Shown here piece by piece: positions 38,989 to 47,955 of a stretch of DNA of 64,000 nt (position 1 is its first letter; every line of letters begins with the position of its first letter). The translations under genes were made by a program, and so were the position numbers. The stretch comes from Chloroflexota bacterium (lineage in GTDB: Bacteria; Chloroflexota; Limnocylindria; Limnocylindrales; CSP1-4), in the NCBI GenBank assembly GCA_019637815.1, contig JAHBUZ010000014.1, positions 31,650 to 95,649 of the forward strand. Direction: 5' to 3'. Under the pieces are notes generated by a model, which saw only the letters and a program-made list of their open reading frames with translations, was not told the DNA's origin and made no database searches.

Positions 38989-39372
38989 TCAGGCCGGACC
39001 GTCGTCCAGCACCGACAGGATGTTGCCCGAGGGATCGGTGAACCACGCGATGGTCGGCCCGCCGTCCGCGCGTGAGATCCCCCGCTCGTCCTGCCCGAGG
39101 CCCTCGTAGCGCTCCATCCCGATACCCGCTGCGCGGAGTCGGTCCACGGCCGCATCGACGTCGGCCACGGGGAAGTTGAGGATGGTGTACGTGGCCGGCT
39201 GGAAGTCGGGCTTGGGATACACGATCACCGCCGCCCCGGAGCCGAGCCGCAGCTCCAGGAGGCCCATCGGCAGCTCCGACACGCCCAGGCCCAGGACGCC
39301 CTCGTAGAACGCGCGTGCCTCGGCGAGGTCGCGCACCGCGAACCCCGAGAACGCCTTGCTGTCACCGAACAT
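38989..39372 (-). CDS. Glyoxalase/bleomycin-resistance (VOC) superfamily protein
   Basis: Small single-domain member of the vicinal-oxygen-chelate fold; substrate unknown. The start [21 protein letters not shown] and the ending [20 protein letters not shown] are typical. The ATG at 39372 has GGGAGG at 5 bp, giving 127 residues; a longer frame reaching 39447 would overlap the FAD gene stop and is less likely. Metal-binding positions are incomplete in this subfamily. It lies 74 bp after the FAD-oxidase gene and is probably co-transcribed with it. Confidence 0.85.
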   Translation of the reverse strand: MFGDSKAFSGFAVRDLAEARAFYEGVLGLGVSELPMGLLELRLGSGAAVIVYPKPDFQPATYTILNFPVADVDAAVDRLRAAGIGMERYEGLGQDERGISRADGGPTIAWFTDPSGNILSVLDDGPA

Positions 39373-39446
39373 CGTGTCCTCCCTGTCACTCCGTGTCGTC
39401 TCGTTGGCCGGCGGTCCACTGGCGCCACCGGTCGCCCCTCGTGCCA

Positions 39447-40823
39447 TCAGACCCCCGTGGGGATCACCTCGGTGCTGCGGAACAGGTTCGTGGGGTCATA
39501 TCGGCGCTTCAGCTCCACGAGCCGGTCGAAGGTGGCGCCGGGATATGCCTGCCGGATGCGCGCCGGTCCATCGTCGGTGAGGAAGTTGACATAGGCGCCG
39601 TCGTCGGTCTGGTGGAGGGCAGCGGCGAGCTCGTCCACCCATGCCTGGCGTCGCGGTCGATCGTCCTCGCCCACGTAGAACGAGGCGACGTTGGCCATGA
39701 CCTCGGAGTCGCGGTGTGCGAACGCGGTCGCGTCGACGGCCACCCGCGCCATGGCCCCGCCGAGCGCCCGCAGCTGGACGACGCGCATCGGGGCGTCGGA
39801 GGCCTCGATGGCGTCCACGATGCGCTGGCCGAGCGCCCGATCGACATGGTCGAGGAACATCGTGCGGGCCACCGCGAGCGGGTGGTAGTCGGGGTCCTCC
39901 GGCGGGTACATCCCAGTGACGGGCATCTCCGCGAGCATGTCCGTGATAGGCACCGCGAGCGCCCGGAACGGCGCCAGCATGTCGGTCGCCACCGCCTCCG
40001 GGGCGGCCGCACAGATCATGGCCAGGATCACCGGTCGATCGTGCAGCTCGGCGGGCACGAAAGGCATCGGCGGGCAGCTCATCACGTTGGCGATGGTGGA
40101 CACCTCGTCGGGTGCCGCGGCGGCCGCCGCCATGAACCCCTCGATGGTCGCCGCGGTCGCCGGCAGCAGGAGCATCCCGCCCGTGACCACCGGCAGCGGA
40201 TGGAGGCGATACCGGAAGCGGGTCGCCACGCCGAAGTTGCCGCCACCACCACGGATCGCCCAGAACAGGTCCGGGTGATGGTCCGCATCGGTCATCAGGA
40301 CCTCGCCGTCCGCGGTCACGACCTCGGCGGCCAGCAGGTCATCGATGGTCAGGCCGAACCGACGCACCAGGTAGCCCACCCCGCCGCCCAGGGTGATGCC
40401 GCCGATGCCCACGCTCGCGGTGTCCCCGAAGCCGACCACGAGCCCGTGCTCCGCGGTCGCCGCCGTCAGCTCCCCGGCCGTGAGCCCGGTGCCCGCCCAG
40501 GCGGTGCGTGCCCGGACATCGATATCGAGCATCCGGAGCTCGCGCACGTCGAGCACGATGCCGCCGGCGACCGAGGAATGCCCCGCGGCGCTGTGTCCGC
40601 CGCACCGGACCGCGAGCGGCAGCCCGGTCCGACGCGCCGTGGCGATGACGGTCCGGACATCAGCGACATCCGCGACCCGCGCGATGAGCGCCGGTCGACG
40701 GTCGACGCCGCCGTACACGATGGTGCGCAGCGTGTCGTAGTCCGGGTCGCCCGGCGTGACGACGCGGCCCGTGAGTCGTGCGCGCAGCGTGTCGGTGGCG
40801 TCCGTGATGGGGCCATGGGACAT
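39447..40823 (-). CDS. FAD-linked oxidase, berberine-bridge-enzyme-like
   Basis: Flavoprotein oxidase or dehydrogenase of the FAD_binding_4/BBE family. Features: [16 protein letters not shown] near residues 70-85, where the histidine should bind FAD covalently; [41 protein letters not shown]; and the C-terminal BBE segment [15 protein letters not shown]. The cysteine that forms the second covalent bond in bicovalent members is not seen before GIGG, so single attachment is expected. 458 residues. It is divergent from an ECF sigma factor gene, a frequent arrangement for such oxidoreductases. Confidence 0.9.
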   Translation of the reverse strand: MSHGPITDATDTLRARLTGRVVTPGDPDYDTLRTIVYGGVDRRPALIARVADVADVRTVIATARRTGLPLAVRCGGHSAAGHSSVAGGIVLDVRELRMLDIDVRARTAWAGTGLTAGELTAATAEHGLVVGFGDTASVGIGGITLGGGVGYLVRRFGLTIDDLLAAEVVTADGEVLMTDADHHPDLFWAIRGGGGNFGVATRFRYRLHPLPVVTGGMLLLPATAATIEGFMAAAAAAPDEVSTIANVMSCPPMPFVPAELHDRPVILAMICAAAPEAVATDMLAPFRALAVPITDMLAEMPVTGMYPPEDPDYHPLAVARTMFLDHVDRALGQRIVDAIEASDAPMRVVQLRALGGAMARVAVDATAFAHRDSEVMANVASFYVGEDDRPRRQAWVDELAAALHQTDDGAYVNFLTDDGPARIRQAYPGATFDRLVELKRRYDPTNLFRSTEVIPTGV

Positions 40824-40846
40824 GTCGAGGGTCTCCCTGGATGGCG

Positions 40847-40872
40847 GTCATCCACTCTGGTCACCCACTCTG
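40847..40872. repeat. Tandem 13-bp direct repeat in the FAD-oxidase leader
   Basis: On the minus strand CAGAGTGGGTGAC is followed immediately by CAGAGTGGATGAC, one mismatch. A -10-like TATCGT lies just upstream on that strand, so the repeat sits at the expected transcription start: an operator-like position. Confidence 0.6.
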
Positions 40873-40969
40873 ACGATACGACCCGACCCGATCCATCGGT
40901 CCCGACCCAGTAGCATGGTCATCGAGACGCTCGCCGACGCGAGAGCGCCGGCCGCCGACGGAGGATCCC

Positions 40970-41983
40970 ATGACCGAGCTCACCCTGGATCGGGGTGTGC
41001 CAGCCGCGCTGGGTGGGTCGGATGACCCGATGGCCCTGCTGGAGCCGCATCGTGTCTCGCTGACCGGCTACTGCTACCGGATGCTGGGTTCCGCGTTCGA
41101 GGCGGAGGACGCCGTCCAGGAGACGCTCGTCCGCGCGTGGCGCGCCATCGGCAGCTTCGAGGGGCGAGCGGCGCTCCGCTCGTGGCTGTACCGCATCGCC
41201 ACGAACGTGTGCCTGGACATGCTGGGTGCCCGTCAGCGACGCGCACGACCGATGGACCTGGGACCCGCCGGCGTCGCGGACGCGCGACTGCTCGGTCAGC
41301 CGCTCGGCGAGGAAGCCTGGGTGGAGCCCATCCCCGATGACCGCGCCGTGCCCACCGGTGGTGACCCCGCGGACATCGCGGTCGCGCGGGAGTCCATCCG
41401 ACTCGCGTTCGTGGCCGCGCTCCAGCATCTGCCGCCACGACAGCGGGCCGTGCTCATCCTGCGTGAGGTGCTCCACTGGCGGGCGGCCGAGGTGGCGGAG
41501 CTGCTGGAGACCACGAGCGTCTCGGTCAACAGCCTGCTCCAGCGCGCCCGGGCGACGCTCGCCACCGTCCTGCCGGAGGGCGCCGAGCCGCCACGTGCCG
41601 AGGATCTCGAGGAGCGGGAGCAGGCGCTCCTCGCGCGGTATGTCGACGCCTTCGAGCGATACGACATGGAGGCGCTCACGGCACTGCTCCGCGAGGACGC
41701 ATCGTGGAACATGCCGCCGTACGCGCTGTGGCTCCGGACCCACGAGGACATCGTGGCGTGGTGCCTGGGACCGGGCATCGGGTGCCAGGGGTCACGGCTC
41801 GTGCCGGTGCGCGTCAACGGGACCCTGGGCTTCGGCCAGTACAAGCCCGATCCCGCGGGCGGCTGGGCGCCCTGGTCGGTCCAGGTGCTGGAGCTCGATG
41901 GCGAGCGCATCAGCGGCATCACGTTCTTCCTGGACACACCACGCTGGTTCCCCCTGTTCGGGCTGCCCGACCATCTCGACTGA
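40970..41983 (+). CDS. ECF sigma factor with C-terminal SnoaL-like domain (SigX5/SigJ-like)
   Basis: Extracytoplasmic-function sigma factor. Region 2 is seen in SLTGYCYRMLGSAFEAEDAV and WLYRIATNVCLDML; region 4 in LQHLPPRQRAVLILREVLHW and a helix-turn-helix around AAEVAELLETTSVSVNSLLQ. After a linker, residues from about 220 form a SnoaL-like domain (RYVDAFERYDMEALTALLRE to FFLDTPRWFPLFGLPDHL), which in related groups controls activity without a separate anti-sigma factor. The ATG at 40970 has GGAGG at 6 bp, giving 337 residues. Divergent from the FAD oxidase and glyoxalase genes, its likely targets. Confidence 0.92.
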   Translation: MTELTLDRGVPAALGGSDDPMALLEPHRVSLTGYCYRMLGSAFEAEDAVQETLVRAWRAIGSFEGRAALRSWLYRIATNVCLDMLGARQRRARPMDLGPAGVADARLLGQPLGEEAWVEPIPDDRAVPTGGDPADIAVARESIRLAFVAALQHLPPRQRAVLILREVLHWRAAEVAELLETTSVSVNSLLQRARATLATVLPEGAEPPRAEDLEEREQALLARYVDAFERYDMEALTALLREDASWNMPPYALWLRTHEDIVAWCLGPGIGCQGSRLVPVRVNGTLGFGQYKPDPAGGWAPWSVQVLELDGERISGITFFLDTPRWFPLFGLPDHLD

Positions 41984-42132
41984 CCAGACGGCCCGTCCCC
42001 TGCCCCACCTGACCCCATCCGGCTGCCCCGGACGGTACGACCGGCGGGCGCCGAGGACGCCGGTCCGGGCGTAGCCTGCGTCCAGCGCCACCCGATGACG
42101 GGCGGCCAGCATCCGGCACGGAGGCATCGAGC

Positions 42133-42567
42133 GTGCTGATCGAGGATCTCGGCTATCCGGACGCCTACACCGCGGACCGGTTCGCGGACATGCGAGCCCG
42201 TGCCGTACAGGCGATGCACATCCTCGCCACGGAGCAGCTCGCGGCCTACCAGGAGCTGGGCCAGTTCGAGCGACTGCTCGTCGCGAGCACCCTGGGCATC
42301 CACGAGTTCACCTACCGCCCGAGCGCCGCGGACCCGACCCTCGATACCGTCGCGCACGGCCTCACCCGCTGGAGCAACGTCAAGGGGCTGGAGGTGAACA
42401 TCGGCTTCGTGCGGGCCGACCAGACGCGATACGGGATCATGGTCAACATCCGCGAGCCCGGCTTCCAGGCGTCCGTCGAGATGGCGGATGACGTGGAGTC
42501 CGCCCTGGGCGCGTTCGGCGCCGTCTGTGTCCGCGAAGCGGAGCACGCCACCCGCCGCGCGCTGTAG
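42133..42567 (+). CDS. Hypothetical protein (144 aa)
   Basis: Not recognised. GTG start at 42133. The product is helical at the N-terminus (ADMRARAVQAMHILATEQLA), then has beta-rich sequence with WSNVKGLEVNIGFVRADQTR and RYGIMVNIREPGFQASVEM, and ends in a helix. No signal peptide or membrane segment. It follows the sigma factor by 150 bp on the same strand and may have its own promoter (TAGCCT near 42072). Good GC-rich third positions support it as a real gene. Confidence 0.65.
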   Translation: MLIEDLGYPDAYTADRFADMRARAVQAMHILATEQLAAYQELGQFERLLVASTLGIHEFTYRPSAADPTLDTVAHGLTRWSNVKGLEVNIGFVRADQTRYGIMVNIREPGFQASVEMADDVESALGAFGAVCVREAEHATRRAL

Positions 42568-42589
42568 CGGGTCGACTGCGGCCCGCGAG

Positions 42590-42997
42590 TCAGGGCAAGG
42601 CCGGGACCAGTGTCAGCGGGACCTCTCTCGCCACCACCGAGAAGTCGCGCTGGTCGAGCGTCAGGACGAGGCCGCCGCTTCGTTCGGCGCAGGCGATGAC
42701 CGCGGCATCCACCAGCCCGAGCGGCAGATCCGCATATCGACCTACGAGGGTGCGGACCCGAGGCTCGTCCCCTTCCCCACAGTCGAGCTCGAAGGTCCCA
42801 CTCGCAAGGTCATCGAGGAATCGCTCCATCACCCGGTGTCCGTAGCGAACCTCGAGAAAGTAGCCGATCTCACCGAGCGTTGCGGCCGGCACGAGATACG
42901 GCCGCTGTTGCTGGCGCAGACTCGCGACGACTCGCTCGTGGGCAGGGTCCGCCGGATCCAGGAGCGCGATGATCCCGGACGTATCGATCGTGATCAC
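42590..42997 (-). CDS. vapC: PIN-domain toxin VapC
   Basis: RNase toxin of a type II toxin-antitoxin pair. The PIN acidic residues are visible: Asp in ITIDTSGIIALL, Glu in ATLGEIGYF, Asp in LGLVDAAVIACAER and Asp in VLTLDQRDFSVV. The GTG at 42997 overlaps the antitoxin stop by GTGA and gives 135 residues; an in-frame ATG at 43018 is an alternative adding seven residues. The coupling fixes the operon order antitoxin then toxin. The last ~20 codons are repeated as a relic 700 bp upstream (43689-43754). Confidence 0.9.
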   Translation of the reverse strand: MITIDTSGIIALLDPADPAHERVVASLRQQQRPYLVPAATLGEIGYFLEVRYGHRVMERFLDDLASGTFELDCGEGDEPRVRTLVGRYADLPLGLVDAAVIACAERSGGLVLTLDQRDFSVVAREVPLTLVPALP

Positions 42998-43254
42998 ACC
43001 GGATCGGAGCGCCGCCAAGGCCTGGCATCATCGCGCGACCACTGCTCATGGACCCATCGCCTCGCGTCCTTCGCCTGGACGGATCCGTCCGACGTGGCGC
43101 TCCCGATCGACGTCGGCCAGGGCGCCTCGTTGTCTGCCAGGTAGGAGGCGAGCGCCTCGCGAACGAGGACCGCCTGGGGTCGACCGGTGCGTCGACTCAG
43201 CGCACGCAGCTCGCGCTGGAGGTCATCGGGCAGGTAGAGCGTCGTCTTCTCCAT
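42994..43254 (-). CDS. vapB: Ribbon-helix-helix antitoxin VapB
   Basis: DNA-binding antitoxin that neutralises VapC and represses the operon. The N-terminal ribbon-helix-helix is clear: KTTLYLPDDLQRELRALSRR then PQAVLVREALASYLA. The remaining ~40 residues, rich in Trp, Asp and Arg, would wrap the toxin. 86 residues from ATG 43254. Two 11-bp direct repeats lie 13-37 bp upstream and are probable operator sites. Confidence 0.88.
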   Translation of the reverse strand: MEKTTLYLPDDLQRELRALSRRTGRPQAVLVREALASYLADNEAPWPTSIGSATSDGSVQAKDARRWVHEQWSRDDARPWRRSDPV

Positions 43255-43266
43255 GCCACGAGACTA

Positions 43267-43291
43267 CCACCTGCCATCCGCCACCTGCCAT
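43267..43291. promoter_or_regulatory. Operator-like iterons upstream of vapB
   Basis: CCACCTGCCAT occurs at 43267-43277 and 43281-43291, a 14-bp period, followed by a partial copy beginning CCATAC at 43295. Position just before vapB suits binding by the ribbon-helix-helix antitoxin. Confidence 0.6.
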
Positions 43292-43688
43292 ATGCCATAC
43301 ATCGGTTTCAGGTGGCTCGTTCCGTGCACGATGCCGGGCGATGCGGGAGCGGCGCGCGCCGGGCCCACCGCCTGTAGCCGGCCGGGCGCCGTGGGTCACC
43401 GCCTGTAAGCCCGCCCCCGCGCTGTGTTCGTCCGGGAGGGGCGGCTCCGTGCCGGCCCGGCGAGCCGGTTCCCTGCCAAATGGTCCGACTGGTGAGCCAC
43501 GTGCGACGCGCCGCCACGGTGCTCGCCACGGCCCACGCTCAGGCACATCGCCGATCGGCCGACCAGTGGGTCAGATGGCATGGAAGTGACCCGCGCGGAC
43601 CGCCAGGTGCTCGACCAGTTCGATCGATCGGCCGAGAAACAGCGGATGGCCTTGAGGGCCGTCTCGGCCGGGCCCGTGAGCATCCAGG
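43292..43688. other. Gene-poor stretch between vapBC and the vapC relic
   Basis: About 400 bp with no supported gene. A direct repeat CACCGCCTGTA occurs at 43368-43378 and again about 30 bp on (near 43398). Short frames on both strands lack recognisable domains. With the adjoining toxin relic it looks like decayed toxin-antitoxin sequence. Confidence 0.4.
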
Positions 43689-43754
43689 TCAGGGCGGCGT
43701 CCGCAGGAGCGTCAGCGGGACGCCACGACCCACCACCGAAAGGTCCCGCTGGTC
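43689..43754 (-). pseudogene. Relic of a second vapC (C-terminal 21 codons)
   Basis: Encodes DQRDLSVVGRGVPLTLLRTPP and a stop codon, closely matching the end of the intact VapC (DQRDFSVVAREVPLTLVPALP). Upstream the frame continues as unrelated Arg-rich sequence overlapping the DUF2277 gene, so only the toxin tail remains. It shows a past tandem copy or a replacement event. Confidence 0.75.
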
Positions 43755-43761
43755 GATCGCG

Positions 43762-44064
43762 TTACGCCGGCGTCGAGGCCTTCGTCTGCGCCGCAGCCTC
43801 GCGCGCGGCGATGCGCGCCCGCACCTCCGGTCGGCGGAGTGGCGGGACGGTCGCGGGCGGCTGACGGCGCGGCGGCAGGGTCGCCAGGAGTCGCGCCGTG
43901 ACCGCGGCCACCTCCGCGACGGCCGCCTCGAAGGGCGCACGTGTCGTCTCGTTGAGCGTCTGGATGCCACTCACCTTGCGCACGTACTGGCGCGCGGCAG
44001 CGGTGACCTCCTCGTCGGTCGCCGCGGGCTCGAGGCCGCGCAGCTCCGTGATGTTCCGGCACAT
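43762..44064 (-). CDS. DUF2277 family protein
   Basis: Small protein of unknown function. The start MCRNITELRGLEPAATDEEV and the following AARQYVRKVSGIQT match the conserved beginning of DUF2277. The rest is a helical Val/Ala-rich region (FEAAVAEVAAVTARLLATLP) and a basic tail that is longer and more Pro/Arg-rich than usual. The ATG at 44064 is preferred over an upstream in-frame ATG because family members begin with MCRNI. 100 residues, cytoplasmic. Confidence 0.85.
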   Translation of the reverse strand: MCRNITELRGLEPAATDEEVTAAARQYVRKVSGIQTLNETTRAPFEAAVAEVAAVTARLLATLPPRRQPPATVPPLRRPEVRARIAAREAAAQTKASTPA

Positions 44065-44167
44065 GACGGGAGGGTACGCCCGGTGGCGGCCACACATCGC
44101 TGCTGGTGGCCCGAGGCGGCCACGCATCACTCGTCGCCTCGTGGCGCCATCCCCGATGTACGCCGCC

Positions 44168-45154
44168 CTACCCGCCGAGCAGACCCGGCGGCACGTTGCT
44201 GCCCGTGATGATGCTCACCACCTCCAGCCCACGGAACCGCTCCGGCCACGTCCGGATGGCGGCGATCCCGGCGGCACCGGCCGGCTCTGCCACGACGCCT
44301 GCTGCGTCCAGCAGCAGTCGCATCGCGTCCACCATCACGTCGTCGTCCACCAGCAGGACCTCATCCAGCACCCGTCCGAGTCGCGCCACCGCGCCGGCCA
44401 CGGGATGGCCCACCGCGATGCCCTCCGCGATGGTCTCGATGGGCGCTGGCACATCCCGCCCTGCTGCCAGCGACCGCGCGAGGCTGGGCGCCCGGCTCGC
44501 CACGACACCGATGATGTGCGTGTCCGGTGACCGGTCACGGAACCAGCCGCCGACCCCGCTCGCGAGCGCTCCATCGCCGACCTGGATGAGCAGCACCTCC
44601 GGCCGATGCCCCGCGTCCGTCAGCTCCTGACCGATGGTGCCCGCCCCGGCGGCGATCTCCGGATGCGCGCCGTCCTCGATGAGCAGCAGCCCCTGCTCCT
44701 CCGCGATACGCCTCGCCACCGTCTTGCCGTTGCCATCGGCCGGCTCCGCCACCACGACCGTGGCACCCAGACGCCGCATCGCCGCGACCTTGGGCGCGCT
44801 GGTGACCGCAGGGCACACGATCGTGGTCGCCACGCCTCGGCGGGTGGCGGCTCGCGCCAGCCCCTGGCCGAAGTTGCCGGTGGACGTGGCGACGACACCC
44901 CGGACGTCCGGGGGCAGCACGGACAGGAGCGCCTCCGTGCCCCGGCCCTTGAACGAGCGGATGGGGTTGAGCGTCTCCAGCTGGAGCGTGACCCGGCAGC
45001 CGAGTGCCGCGTCCAGGCCGGGATGGGTCATGGTCGGCGCGTCGAGGAACACCGGGTCGATGTGCGGTCGGAGCCGCAGGATGTCGTCCGGGGTGATGGG
45101 TGCGCCAGGATCGACCGACCCGGGTGCGTGCCCGTCCGGCTGCGTCGTCGTCAT
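44168..45154 (-). CDS. PLP-dependent threonine/serine dehydratase-like enzyme
   Basis: Fold-type II pyridoxal-phosphate enzyme, probably a threonine or serine ammonia-lyase. The PLP lysine lies in NPIRSFKGRGTEALL, the phosphate- and substrate-binding STGNFGQGLARAATRRG follows, and the C-terminal part carries AGVVAEPAGAAGIAAI and IITGSNVPPGLL. 328 residues, without the C-terminal ACT regulatory domain of biosynthetic IlvA. Related enzymes include threo-3-hydroxyaspartate lyase and serine racemase, so exact substrate is open. It starts 9 bp after the stop of the peptidase gene, hence probably in the same transcript. Confidence 0.88.
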   Translation of the reverse strand: MTTTQPDGHAPGSVDPGAPITPDDILRLRPHIDPVFLDAPTMTHPGLDAALGCRVTLQLETLNPIRSFKGRGTEALLSVLPPDVRGVVATSTGNFGQGLARAATRRGVATTIVCPAVTSAPKVAAMRRLGATVVVAEPADGNGKTVARRIAEEQGLLLIEDGAHPEIAAGAGTIGQELTDAGHRPEVLLIQVGDGALASGVGGWFRDRSPDTHIIGVVASRAPSLARSLAAGRDVPAPIETIAEGIAVGHPVAGAVARLGRVLDEVLLVDDDVMVDAMRLLLDAAGVVAEPAGAAGIAAIRTWPERFRGLEVVSIITGSNVPPGLLGG

Positions 45155-45163
45155 CGGGGCAGC

Positions 45164-46912
45164 CTACTCGCGCAGCCGGTCCCGCAGCCGCTGGAGCGCC
45201 TTGAGGGTGGACGCCCGCTCGAACGCGAGCCAGTCATCGCGCACGCCCGTCCCCGCTGCGGCGCGATCCGCCAGGAGCCCTGCGATCTGGGTCGCGGTGC
45301 GCATCGCCCGTCGTGCGTCCGGGAAGCGCCAGTCGTCCAGGGCTCGCCGCACGACCACGGGCGTGATGCCCGCCGGGGTCGTGGCCTGGAGCGTCCGGAA
45401 CGCGGTCCGCGCATCGGCGCGGTCGGCCAGCTGTCGTCGACGGACCACCCCCATCTCCACGAGCACGTCCTCGGCGACGGTCAGGTCGGTCACGCCCGCG
45501 CGCACGAGTCCCACCTCGTCGACGATGTCCAGCCACTGGCGCCAGTCGACCGGCTTGGTGCGGCGCTTGCTCGACCGGGTGAGCGAGGACACGGGTGACG
45601 CCACGGGCATCACCAGCGTGTCCTGCTGGACGACCTCGACGGGGGCCTCGACCGGCACGAGCGGTGGCAGGAGGTCATACGGGGAGGCGCCACCCAGGAT
45701 CGTGCGCAGCACCAGCCGCATGCGCTCGGGCCCGACCGCGTCCGCGATGCGGCCCTGGATGGCACACGCGGCGGCGTACTGCCACTGCACGAGCGACTGG
45801 AGCGCGAAGTCCGTCTGGAACGCGAGATAGCGCCAGTCCCGCAGTCTCGGCGACCCGACCGGCGGATCACCGGGCGGATCGCAGCGCGACTCCCTGCTGG
45901 TCCGCGCGGTCCACTCCGCGAGCCCCTCCCACAGCCACTCGTCGTTCACCGTCCGGGCGTTGAACCAGGCGTGTGCCAGCTCGTGGCTCAGCAGATGCGG
46001 ATCGGTCTCCCGCTCACTGAGGCGGACGATGCGGTGCCGTGGGTCGTATTCGCCGCCGTAGCCCAGGAGCGCGTTGGCGCTCACCTCGCGGACACGGATG
46101 GGATCACCGGACGGCAGCGGCACGCCGACCACCTGCTCGAGGGCCTCCACGACCCCGGTGACCGCGCTCGACGCGTCATCCAGCCAGCCCGCGTCCTCCG
46201 GCCACGCCTGGAGCACGATCGGCTGGCCACCCGGGCTCACGATCTCCCGACGGAGCAGGCGGTCCTCGTCGTAGATGTCGGTGCAGGCCTGGAACCCGGC
46301 GAGGTCGCTCCGACGCACCGCCTCGATGCGCTGCGTCCTGCCGCTCTGGCGCACCCGCACGTCGCTGCCCCGGGTGACCGCGTCCAGCCCGCGGGGGACG
46401 ACGAGCGTGACGCTCCCCGAGTCGACCGGCTGGCCGATCCAGCACACGTGGCTGTACGCGGCACCGACCCGGGTGGTCTGGTCCGAGCCAGAGCCTCGGC
46501 TGGGCAGCGTCCAGGTGGCCGTGAACCGGACCGTGCCGCCGTGGTAGATGCGCGGGAAGGTGACGATATAGGCGCGATAGCCCGCCTGCTCAGCGACCTT
46601 CTGGGCTCGCACCCCACGGCCCTTGACCTTGAAGCCGCGAACGCCGGACGGGACCCACAGCGTGCCCCAGCGCTCGAGGTAGAAGCGGGTCCGACCGACG
46701 GTCGGGATGCGGTTCGTGTAGCTGATCGCGGCGGTGACATCGATCGCCTGACCCGCGCGGTCGAGGCGATACGTGACCGTGGCTCGCTCGGTGACGTTGT
46801 CATCGTCCGCGAGGGCCGGCACCGGAACGACCGCGAGCAGCAGCGCGACGATGAGCAGGACAGCACGGCGTCCCAGGACCAACGATGCCTCCGAGGCAGG
46901 GTGGAGCGGCAT
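45164..46912 (-). CDS. Secreted gluzincin (M1-like) metallopeptidase
   Basis: Zinc peptidase acting outside the cytoplasm. A Sec signal peptide (AVLLIVALLLAVVPVPALAD, about 17-36) is followed by a beta-rich N-terminal domain similar in role to the M1 N-domain. The zinc motif HELAH is at 310-314, and Glu333 in WEGLAEW is exactly 18 residues after the second His, the HEXXH-X18-E spacing of gluzincins. A helical C-terminal domain contains a basic linker (SSKRRTKPVDWRQWLD). 582 residues. The GAMEN exopeptidase motif of classical M1 enzymes was not seen, so it may not be an aminopeptidase. Confidence 0.85.
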   Translation of the reverse strand: MPLHPASEASLVLGRRAVLLIVALLLAVVPVPALADDDNVTERATVTYRLDRAGQAIDVTAAISYTNRIPTVGRTRFYLERWGTLWVPSGVRGFKVKGRGVRAQKVAEQAGYRAYIVTFPRIYHGGTVRFTATWTLPSRGSGSDQTTRVGAAYSHVCWIGQPVDSGSVTLVVPRGLDAVTRGSDVRVRQSGRTQRIEAVRRSDLAGFQACTDIYDEDRLLRREIVSPGGQPIVLQAWPEDAGWLDDASSAVTGVVEALEQVVGVPLPSGDPIRVREVSANALLGYGGEYDPRHRIVRLSERETDPHLLSHELAHAWFNARTVNDEWLWEGLAEWTARTSRESRCDPPGDPPVGSPRLRDWRYLAFQTDFALQSLVQWQYAAACAIQGRIADAVGPERMRLVLRTILGGASPYDLLPPLVPVEAPVEVVQQDTLVMPVASPVSSLTRSSKRRTKPVDWRQWLDIVDEVGLVRAGVTDLTVAEDVLVEMGVVRRRQLADRADARTAFRTLQATTPAGITPVVVRRALDDWRFPDARRAMRTATQIAGLLADRAAAGTGVRDDWLAFERASTLKALQRLRDRLRE

Positions 46913-47060
46913 GGGCCGCGCGACCGGCAGGGGTCACGCGACCCGGTCCAGCGTACCGCACGGATGGAAGCCGACCAGCGGCGAGCCCGAGGGCTCTGAT
47001 CGGTCGGCCCTCAAGCGGATCACCCCCGGAGGCGCCAGACTGCGACCCACAGGAGGTCCG

Positions 47061-47366
47061 ATGAGCAAGGTCGTGTTCGATATGCCCCACGCGCTGGTGA
47101 CGCTCACCACCGTGGAGACGAACGTCGAGATCGAGGTCTGGCCCAAGGCCGGCCAGTCCGCGTATGTCGTGGTGCCACCGGAGATCGCACGCGAGATCGC
47201 GACCCGGCTGCTGGCCCTCGCCGATGAGCTGGCCGCGGTCCGGGATGCCGCCGCGGAGACGGACGACGCCCCGGAGCTGCCGGTGCTGGATCCGGAGGCG
47301 GAGAGCGGCACGCCCATCCCGTCGAACGTGGTCGACCTCGCGAAGCGCCGCCGCCGCCCGAACTAG
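47061..47366 (+). CDS. Hypothetical protein (101 aa)
   Basis: Not recognised. ATG at 47061 with a good AGGAGG at 5-10 bp upstream. The first half looks beta-stranded (KVVFDMPHALVTLTTVETNV, EIEVWPKAGQSAYVVV), then a helix (EIAREIATRLLALADELAAV), an acidic linker and a basic end (DLAKRRRRPN). No signal peptide or membrane segment. It precedes the ubiquitin-like/DUF4132 pair by 185 bp on the same strand and is divergent from the peptidase gene; any link with that pair is speculative. Confidence 0.65.
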   Translation: MSKVVFDMPHALVTLTTVETNVEIEVWPKAGQSAYVVVPPEIAREIATRLLALADELAAVRDAAAETDDAPELPVLDPEAESGTPIPSNVVDLAKRRRRPN

Positions 47367-47551
47367 CCGGTCGAGCGACCCGAACGCGCATCGTCCGCCA
47401 CCGGCGCGCGGGCCCAGGGACCATCCGGGGCAGGACCCTTGCGGGATGCCGCTGCCGGCGCTCACCATGAGACGATCGTGGGACGAGGTGTCGAGCACCG
47501 CCCTGGCACGATCGGGGCCGGGCGCGGCACATCCGAGCGCCCGGAGGGACC

Positions 47552-47941
47552 ATGCCCACCCTGACGATCCATGATCGGACCGCGACCGGTCGGCCGGTCG
47601 GGAGCTTCCCGCTCCAGGTCCCGGACCGGCTCACCGTGCGTGAGCTCATCGTGCTGCGCGTCCGGGATGAGGTCGCGCGCCACAACCTGACCACGACCGA
47701 GCCGTTCCAGGGCCTCGTCACGCCGATCGCCGACGAGACCGCGCTCAACGGCGGACCGCGCATCCGTGACCGGCGCGTCGACTGGCGGGCCCAGGCGGAT
47801 GTCGCCCTCGATGCGTTCGGGCGGAACGGCTTCTTCGTGCTCGTGGATGGTCACCAGGCGACCTCGCTCGACGAGGAGGTGGCCCTCAGCACAGCGCCGG
47901 ACGTCGCGTTCGTCCGCCTCGTGCCACTCGTCGGCGGCTGA
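47552..47941 (+). CDS. Small protein with ubiquitin-like sequence pattern and C-terminal Gly-Gly
   Basis: No family recognised with certainty. The 129 residues suggest a beta-grasp fold: hairpin TLTIHDRT and VGSFPLQVPD, helix TVRELIVLRVRDEVARHN (28-45), a helical insert (about 46-92), then FFVLVDGHQATSLDEEVALS and PDVAFVRLVPLVGG. The last section follows the order of ubiquitin's end: a strand, a G-x-x-x-x-L-D/E turn, a polar loop, and a final strand ending in Gly-Gly directly before the stop. The GTG of the large DUF4132-type gene lies 14 bp downstream. No E1, E2 or JAB-protease genes lie nearby. Fold assignment is inference. Confidence 0.7.
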   Translation: MPTLTIHDRTATGRPVGSFPLQVPDRLTVRELIVLRVRDEVARHNLTTTEPFQGLVTPIADETALNGGPRIRDRRVDWRAQADVALDAFGRNGFFVLVDGHQATSLDEEVALSTAPDVAFVRLVPLVGG

Positions 47942-47955
47942 CGAGAACGCCACCC

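Noticed and set aside
43580..43864. Plus-strand 94-codon frame near the vapC relic
   Set aside because: Overlaps the relic and DUF2277 on the other strand, and its product turns into low-complexity Ala/Arg sequence.
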